Of a stretch of 64,000 nucleotides of DNA, positions 58,597 through 64,000 are shown piece after piece (positions within the stretch are counted from its first letter, which is position 1; each line of letters opens with the position of its first letter). The notes below the pieces were generated by a model. The model saw only the letters and a list, made by a program, of their open reading frames with translations. It was not told where the DNA came from and did not search any database. The translations under genes were made by a program, and so were the position numbers. Source of the DNA: Blumeriella jaapii (taxonomy: Eukaryota > Ascomycota > Leotiomycetes > Helotiales > Drepanopezizaceae); assembly GCA_009599575.1 (NCBI GenBank), contig VWND01000013.1, forward strand, positions 744,001 to 808,000, written 5' to 3'.

Positions 58597-61135
58597 GCTG
58601 GGCTATCTGTAAGAAAACATGTTAGCCAGGTTCATGCTGTCCATAGAGAGAAAGTAAGCCGCATGCTATGTTCTGAGGAGCCAAATCATAACATTGAAGT
58701 GACGTGCTGGGAGTAGCGGGTGCAGAAGGACACCGAGAACAACGACACTGCTATCCCAGATGCGAAAGCCAGCGGGGTGCAAGTGACACCGGAGGGGCAT
58801 CAAGCAAGTGATAGATGATTGCAGTAAGAGACCAGTGTAAGGTACCTTGAGATGCGTAGGCAGAAGTGCCTCAGCACTTGATTGCTGTGCGCAAGCGAAA
58901 GTGGTCAGCCAAGAGATCGATGAGAGGAAAGGAAAGGTCAGGGAGAGGTGATGAAGATGAGATCGAGGGAATCGACTTTTGTGCTCGGGTTTCAAGCAGT
59001 GAAAAGATCGCATTCCCGTTGAGGATATACTCCAAGGCATGCAAGATCGGGAATGAGTATGCGCAAGGAATGGACTTACTTTGGGCTGGAAGAGGGCGGA
59101 GGAGAGGGTCCAGATTGATACTTGAGAGAGGTGCTTAAGCCTGGAGAGGGGGAGGGAGAGGGAGATGGATGTGGAGAGAAGAGGGTGTTGCGGGTGTTGC
59201 GGGTTGAGAAGAGTGGAGGAAAGATCTGGGAAGGAAGAGAGGCAGGTCGCGTTAATAAGGGAGTTCGGTGAGGCGGCCGATGGCTCTAGCGCCTGCCAGC
59301 TCTAGCGTCATCTATGAGGTTCTCCGAGGAGCTCCCGCCTACCTTTTCGTGGGGTGAATGAGTTGTTCATGACTGTAAGAGGGAGCAAGTACTTGCGGAG
59401 GAAGAAAGGAAAGAAACAAAGGAAGAAGGGAGGAGAGTGAGTTGTTAGCTGGCCAGCTGCTTTGATGTGTCAAAACATCGAGCAGCAGCTCTTGCAACAA
59501 GTAAACCAAGAGTAGAACAACAGCATAACAGTGTCATACATTGCCTCGAGTAAGCGTGTGATAGCTTACCGCTCAAAAGCTGAGACGAGTTTGCAGATGG
59601 GTTTTTCTCTTTACGCTTTGAGTGACAAGGTAAACGAAGAATCTTACGCAGAATCACTCTTGCAGTAGCAGATTTCTCAGGCTGTTACCCAAGAAGAAAC
59701 AAGATCATGGTCCAGGTCTCCTTCTCTCCTCTCCCCTCCTCTCAATTGCGCAACCGCAAAAGATACGTTCAAGTCTCCTCTTGGTTACACGCAAGGTACG
59801 TGGATTCTAACCATCTGCAACCCGCACAAACACGAGCACGAAACCATCACGGAAGGAGCGATCCACTCCACTTCACCCTCACCCTCACATGATTCACCCA
59901 TCCCCAAGACTCGCTCCTCTATGGATCCCCCGACACACGCACACGCACAAGACGCAGATACAACAAGAAGCGAGAGCGTGGATCGACTACAGATACCCGA
60001 GCAGACGATGCCGTTGTCGCATAGGTCACATGATCGGCTGCCGGGCGCTGGTTGGCTCGACGACCCGCAGCTGCCACATGTGGACAGACGGGAAGCGAAC
60101 TCGGTCGATCTTCGGGTCTGGGGAGGAGGCGAAAGCAATAACAGGACCTGTTATTGTACGTCGCTGATCATGTCCCGTCCGCGTTTTATTTTCAGTTTCA
60201 ATTGAACAGAGACCGTACAGTAGAGATCGAAGAACCCTGCTTTTTCACAAGGATAAAAAGATGTGTGCGAAAGAGGTGATCCTCTTTTCCAAGTTGCGTC
60301 GCCGACGTTTGAAGCGCATGCTCGGAAACGAGTCAGACTTTGAACTGAAAATGGATGTGCTTTGCTACTGGCTGCACAGCTCGTGTGTTGGGAGGGAGTG
60401 GAGTTCAAAGGAAAATTTAGAGCTTAGAGATCGTGCCTCTCGCATCCAATACGTCCAACAGCCTTGGGCGGACCTGGTGGACAGAGAAGGGGAGGTATGT
60501 ATGTATGTACCTCCTAGAAGCAGGTGCACTGATGAAGAAAGGGAATACGGAGTCTGGTACAGGGCCGAAGACGGTTTCGTGCAGCTCTTTCGGGGGATGT
60601 TCTACTATTGCTGCTGTTGCCGAGTTCTGGAGTCTGGTGCGTCTGCTCTACAGAGTATCTATCCATCTGGAGCCTACTACCTGTGTGGTGCTTGAAAGTG
60701 GTACCTCTAACCTATGGACGCAAGCGCTTCAAGGTTGCTTTCTACCAGGGCCTTCACGATGATCATAACCTAGCGTGTGAGTATAATGGTCGGTAGCAAC
60801 TTTGACGAGCACCTTGAAAGAGCTGAAGGAAAGGTTGGGAAAATCGCTCAATTCTCGAGTTTCTGAAGCACTCTATTGACCCGCTACGCACCTTCATCGC
60901 GGCGTCCGGATGACCCAGCCGAAAATCAGCGCCTGAACTTTTGTTCTGCTGTCCTTTAACATGTCTCATCTCTGCGTGTCCTCTACCAAGTGTACGACGA
61001 AGATCCAGCACTGCTACCTATGTCCAGAGTGCTTACTTTTCCCAAGCCGTGAAAAAAAGCAGGCAAGAGAAAAGAAAGACGCCGAACACCGCCCAGGTAT
61101 TCCCTAAGCCCCAACCCCAAACCCCAGAGAGCAGA
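58597..61135. other. 2.5-kb region: helicase 5' leader and CCG-9 3' side
   Basis: The helicase promoter and leader occupy the left part and the CCG-9 terminator the right end. A plus-strand open frame of 144 codons (60261-60695) has no recognisable domain and a Cys run, and is not called a gene. Confidence 0.55.
58607..59079 (-). other. Probable 5' UTR intron of the DEAD-box helicase
   Basis: On the minus strand a strong acceptor with branch site (GCTAACATGTTTTCTTACAG) ends 10 bases before the start codon. A perfect GTAAGT donor lies at 59079-59074, giving a 473-nt intron. No start codon is created in the joined leader near the junction. Pairing of these two sites is inferred. Confidence 0.6.
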
Positions 61136-63941
61136 TCAAGCACGTCCAAAGTTTCTCGGCAGTCTGTTCTCTCCCTCGTGGTAGGGAATGCCAGCCTCCT
61201 CCCTCGCAAGATCGTTGACCCATCTCTCCTTCGGCACGACGCCATCTCCATTGGCCCACTTGTCCGCGAGGTAGAACCAAGCCAGCGCATTGCCCACCGT
61301 CCCGACCTCATCACTCACGCTGACCTTAGCATACGCGCACATCCCCGTAGAGCTGTTCATCGGTCCAAAGCTCGAGCAGGTGCTTCGCGACCGCGCGCCA
61401 GTCACCCGCCTCGACGAGGAAGCCGTTGCGGCCATGCTGCACCTGTAGCGGGATGCCGCCGCAGTTGGTCGCGATGACCGGCTTGCCCTTGTGGATGGCT
61501 TCCGAGACCTTGACCTCGAAGCCCTCGCGCGTGGAGAGCTGCAAAAACCGTGTGCGAGGCCGAGAGCAGCGTGTTGAGGAGCTGGTCGTTGGGCCCGAGG
61601 CGCATGACGGAGATGGAGCTCAGAAGGTGCGGGAACTGCGTCTCGAGCGTGCTCATGGTTTGGTCGAGGATAATGGTTCCGTCTGGGTCGTCGACTGAGC
61701 CGTTTCCGCAGATCACGAGTTCTGTACAGCCGGGGGTTTTAGCAATTGCCACCTTGGGATTATTTCGGGGGGGTAAGAGCATGGCACGGGACTTTCTGGG
61801 AGAACCAGGACGAGAAAAGGAAATCACCTGCAACACTTACGAGGAGCTTCGAGTTCAGGGTCAAGTTTGGTGAGAAGGCGGCGAAACTCGGCGTAAGACG
61901 CAATCACGTCCGGGATGCCCTTGGCTGGATCGAAACGGGCGACTTCAATCACGAGATAATGTCAGCATCTGCCTGATTGATGAGGGTTCGAGGCGAGGAA
62001 AAGATAGGTGTTCAGGGTCCGGGTCCATGGAAACTATAGGAGAAAAGAGTTCTCTCACTACATACCTTGAATGAAGTACTTCTTGTTTGGCCACTGAAGC
62101 TGGGTCCTAGAAAAGGGGTTAGCGACTCTAAACATATCACACGATCGGTATCGAGACTTGCATTCTAATGGCATGACATTGCTCGTTGTAAATGTGACCG
62201 TAGTACCCCAGATCCCATGCATTCATGTCCTTGTTCAAGCCATCAAGCCAGTCGGTCGTTGCAGGCAGATAGGCTACAGTCGAACTTGGGACATTACTTG
62301 GGACGAAGGATGGGATTGGGTGACTGATGAACATATCGGCTTGTTTGATGTTCTGCCAGAGGAACTGCCAAACGTCTGCCTGAGGAGTGCCTTCCATTAC
62401 AGAAAGGTCTGCTCGGATCTGGATGTGACTGCGATAGAGGACAGGGCGATGGGGAGTGATGTTCTTGATGAGAGGGATGAGACCAGGCATTTGAGGATCA
62501 TCGATCATAATGACATCTGCACCGCCTTCCTCGGCTGGACGAAGAGGGCCCCCTACCCGAAAGGTCAGAATGTTGTTGACTCATTGGCCCAGAAATTAGA
62601 TGCACATCGCACGAAGTTCGATGCTCGTGTCTTAAGACGTGTTATCTTCGAAGGGAAGAAGTACTGACCTGGAGATAACCAGTATCGCTTCGCATTATCA
62701 CCAATCCAGTCTACCAGAACCTGCTTCTCTTCGGCGCTGATACGCACGCCAGGCTCGGCAACACCTTGGAGGATATTGTGGACGGTCTTGGTGATTCGGA
62801 ACACACCTGGCTTGGGCTTGGGGACGTACCACGTGAGATCAACACCGAGAAGGTCTGCCAACCGAACAAGAGCGTGTCTCATCAAGGCAACCCCGCCTCC
62901 TTGTGGTGTAGCGCTAAAGAACGCAATCTTGGTTCCCACCTTCTTGAGGGATGTGACGAAGTACATCATTGCCTCCCATGTTGGGACACTACAAGATCTC
63001 TTGAAGTCATCAATGTTGAGGATGTGTGCTCGTCCACCTGAATCCACCTCGACCGCACCCCGATATCCGACTTGTAGCAAAGGGGCGAGACTTGGACCGA
63101 AATGCCTGCACAAGGTATTAGGACAAACGATGGTAGGACCAAAGGGACGCTTACATGATACACTTTCTGGCCATGGAATCAGCTTGCTCATCTACACATT
63201 TGGAGTTCCAGAAACTTCGCTTCTTCCAACGTCTCTCGTATTCTTCAATTTCTGGAACGATGGAGATTGGGACGATGTCAAGATCCAGCCAAAGTCTAGA
63301 GCAAAGCTTGGGGGCGTTCTCGAGGAGTTCCGTAGGGAGACCGGCGCCCACGAATTTGGCAATACTGTAGGACATGAGGAGTCAGCACCTGCCGAGCAGT
63401 CCTGAGGAAGAGGACACAAGGTTCTAGAACGAGACGTTCTGATATCACTTGGCCTTCGCAGTACTGACTTGACATGCTCATATCTCTTCAATTCGCCAAT
63501 CACATGGTCTGCAATCGCAGTCTCGCTCTCCTTGAGCTGAATTGTTTGGACGGAGAAGTCAATGAGATAGGTGCTATCGTGAATTGCGACAGCGACGACG
63601 GCGGAGTCCTTGGCGCCAAACGCTACGGCAATTCCTGCATAAAGAGTCTAGAGAGTCAGAGCAGAAGCCAAAGTGTTACAAGGTGTGGGAAGAACACTCA
63701 CCATGAGAGCGGGAGCGAAAGGGCCCTCCTTCTCCACGAGGAGGCTAGCTCTTCGAGTGCGAAGCTTGGAAGGTTTTGTTTGAAAAGGAGTGCCATGCTT
63801 GAATGCCATCAAAGCGTAGACGTAAGGTCGGAGACTCTTTGGGGTTGACCTAAGAGGTGTAGGGACGCGAGAAGGCGGCGTGAAGCTCTCTTCCGAGGCG
63901 TCAAGAGGCATTGCGTCGGGAGCTGCGTGGGCGGAGGGCAT
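61136..63941 (-). CDS. ccg-9: CCG-9-type trehalose phosphorylase/synthase glycosyltransferase, frameshifted as written
   Basis: Predicted about 735-residue GT4-family enzyme like Neurospora clock-controlled gene 9 (trehalose synthase/phosphorylase). Exon 1 starts at 63941 (MPSAHAAPDA), followed by seven exons. Family blocks are WLDLDIVPISIVPEIEEYER, HFGPSLAPLLQVGYRG, WEAMMYFVTSLKKVGTKIAF, DVIMIDDPQMPGLIPLIKN, YRSHIQIRADL, VAYLPATTDWLDGLN, VARFDPAKGIPDVI, STREGFEVKVSEAIHKGKPV and DEVGTVGNALAWFYLA. One intron uses a GC donor (AT|GCAAGT at about 62159), which restores RM|TQLQWP. Two one-base frame breaks are in the last exon. They are an extra T in TTTTT (61543-61547) before LQLSTREGF, and an extra G in GGGG (about 61352-61355) before MCAYAKVSV. 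Both are in homopolymers; translation as written would stop early. Confidence 0.86.
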
Positions 63942-64000
63942 GTGTTTGTGAGGTCGAAGAAATCGTGGTTGATTTATCGTGCAGAGAGGCTTTGTACCTA
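63942..64000. promoter_or_regulatory. Start of the CCG-9 promoter, cut by window edge
   Basis: Only 59 bases upstream of the start codon are in the window. No regulatory element is identified. Confidence 0.5.

Noticed and set aside
60261..60695. 144-codon plus-strand frame
   Set aside because: No recognisable domain, odd composition (FYYCCCCRVLE), and no splice or promoter support.
1..64000. Transposons, viral remnants, CRISPR arrays or prokaryotic operons
   Set aside because: No transposase, reverse transcriptase, integrase, capsid or Cas-like frame, and no terminal repeats, were recognised.

Overview
The window is nuclear DNA of a filamentous ascomycete (Pezizomycotina). The evidence is short spliceosomal introns (about 48-270 nt) with CTAAC/CTGAC-type branch sites, pyrimidine-rich promoters, and single-copy fungal genes (APC5, CIA30, SRB8/MED12, eIF1, EOS1, pantothenate kinase, CCG-9). 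The class cannot be fixed from sequence alone. I see no rRNA, tRNA, CRISPR array, transposon or viral gene.

Layout. 0-9 kb: APC5 (-, cut by the left edge), CIA30 (-) and a ten-exon RRM protein (+). 9-12.9 kb is a gene-poor pyrimidine-rich tract. 12.9-24.1 kb is a carotenoid/retinal cluster: rhodopsin carO (-), carotenoid oxygenase carX (-), then, divergent across a shared about 1-kb promoter, phytoene synthase/lycopene cyclase carRA (+) and phytoene desaturase carB (+). 26.1-31.2 kb holds a condensation-type acyltransferase (-) and a sugar transporter (-). 32.7-33.4 kb is a decayed short-chain dehydrogenase. 34.4-37.0 kb holds a 2OG-Fe(II) oxygenase (-) and a Thr/Ser-rich secreted protein (+). 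40.4-48.2 kb is a housekeeping block: pantothenate kinase (+), Tim44-like mL45/Mba1 protein (-), EOS1 (+), eIF1 (-) and an Asterix-family ER protein (-). 50.5-64 kb: SRB8/MED12 (+), a DED1/DDX3-like DEAD-box helicase (-) and the CCG-9 trehalose phosphorylase/synthase-like glycosyltransferase (-).

How the genes work together. carRA, carB, carX and carO encode a chain from geranylgeranyl diphosphate to phytoene, desaturated and cyclised carotenoid, retinal by cleavage, and a retinal-binding opsin. The opsin keeps the Schiff-base lysine and both proton-carrier aspartates. As written, carB has a one-base frameshift that would stop the pathway at phytoene. One-base frame breaks also occur in the acyltransferase (one) and in ccg-9 (two). 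Either the assembly carries residual indels or several dispensable genes are decaying, and this is the main point to settle. The intergenic DNA from about 14 to 50 kb is dense in a short TACAGTA/TGTACA-type palindromic motif of unknown meaning.
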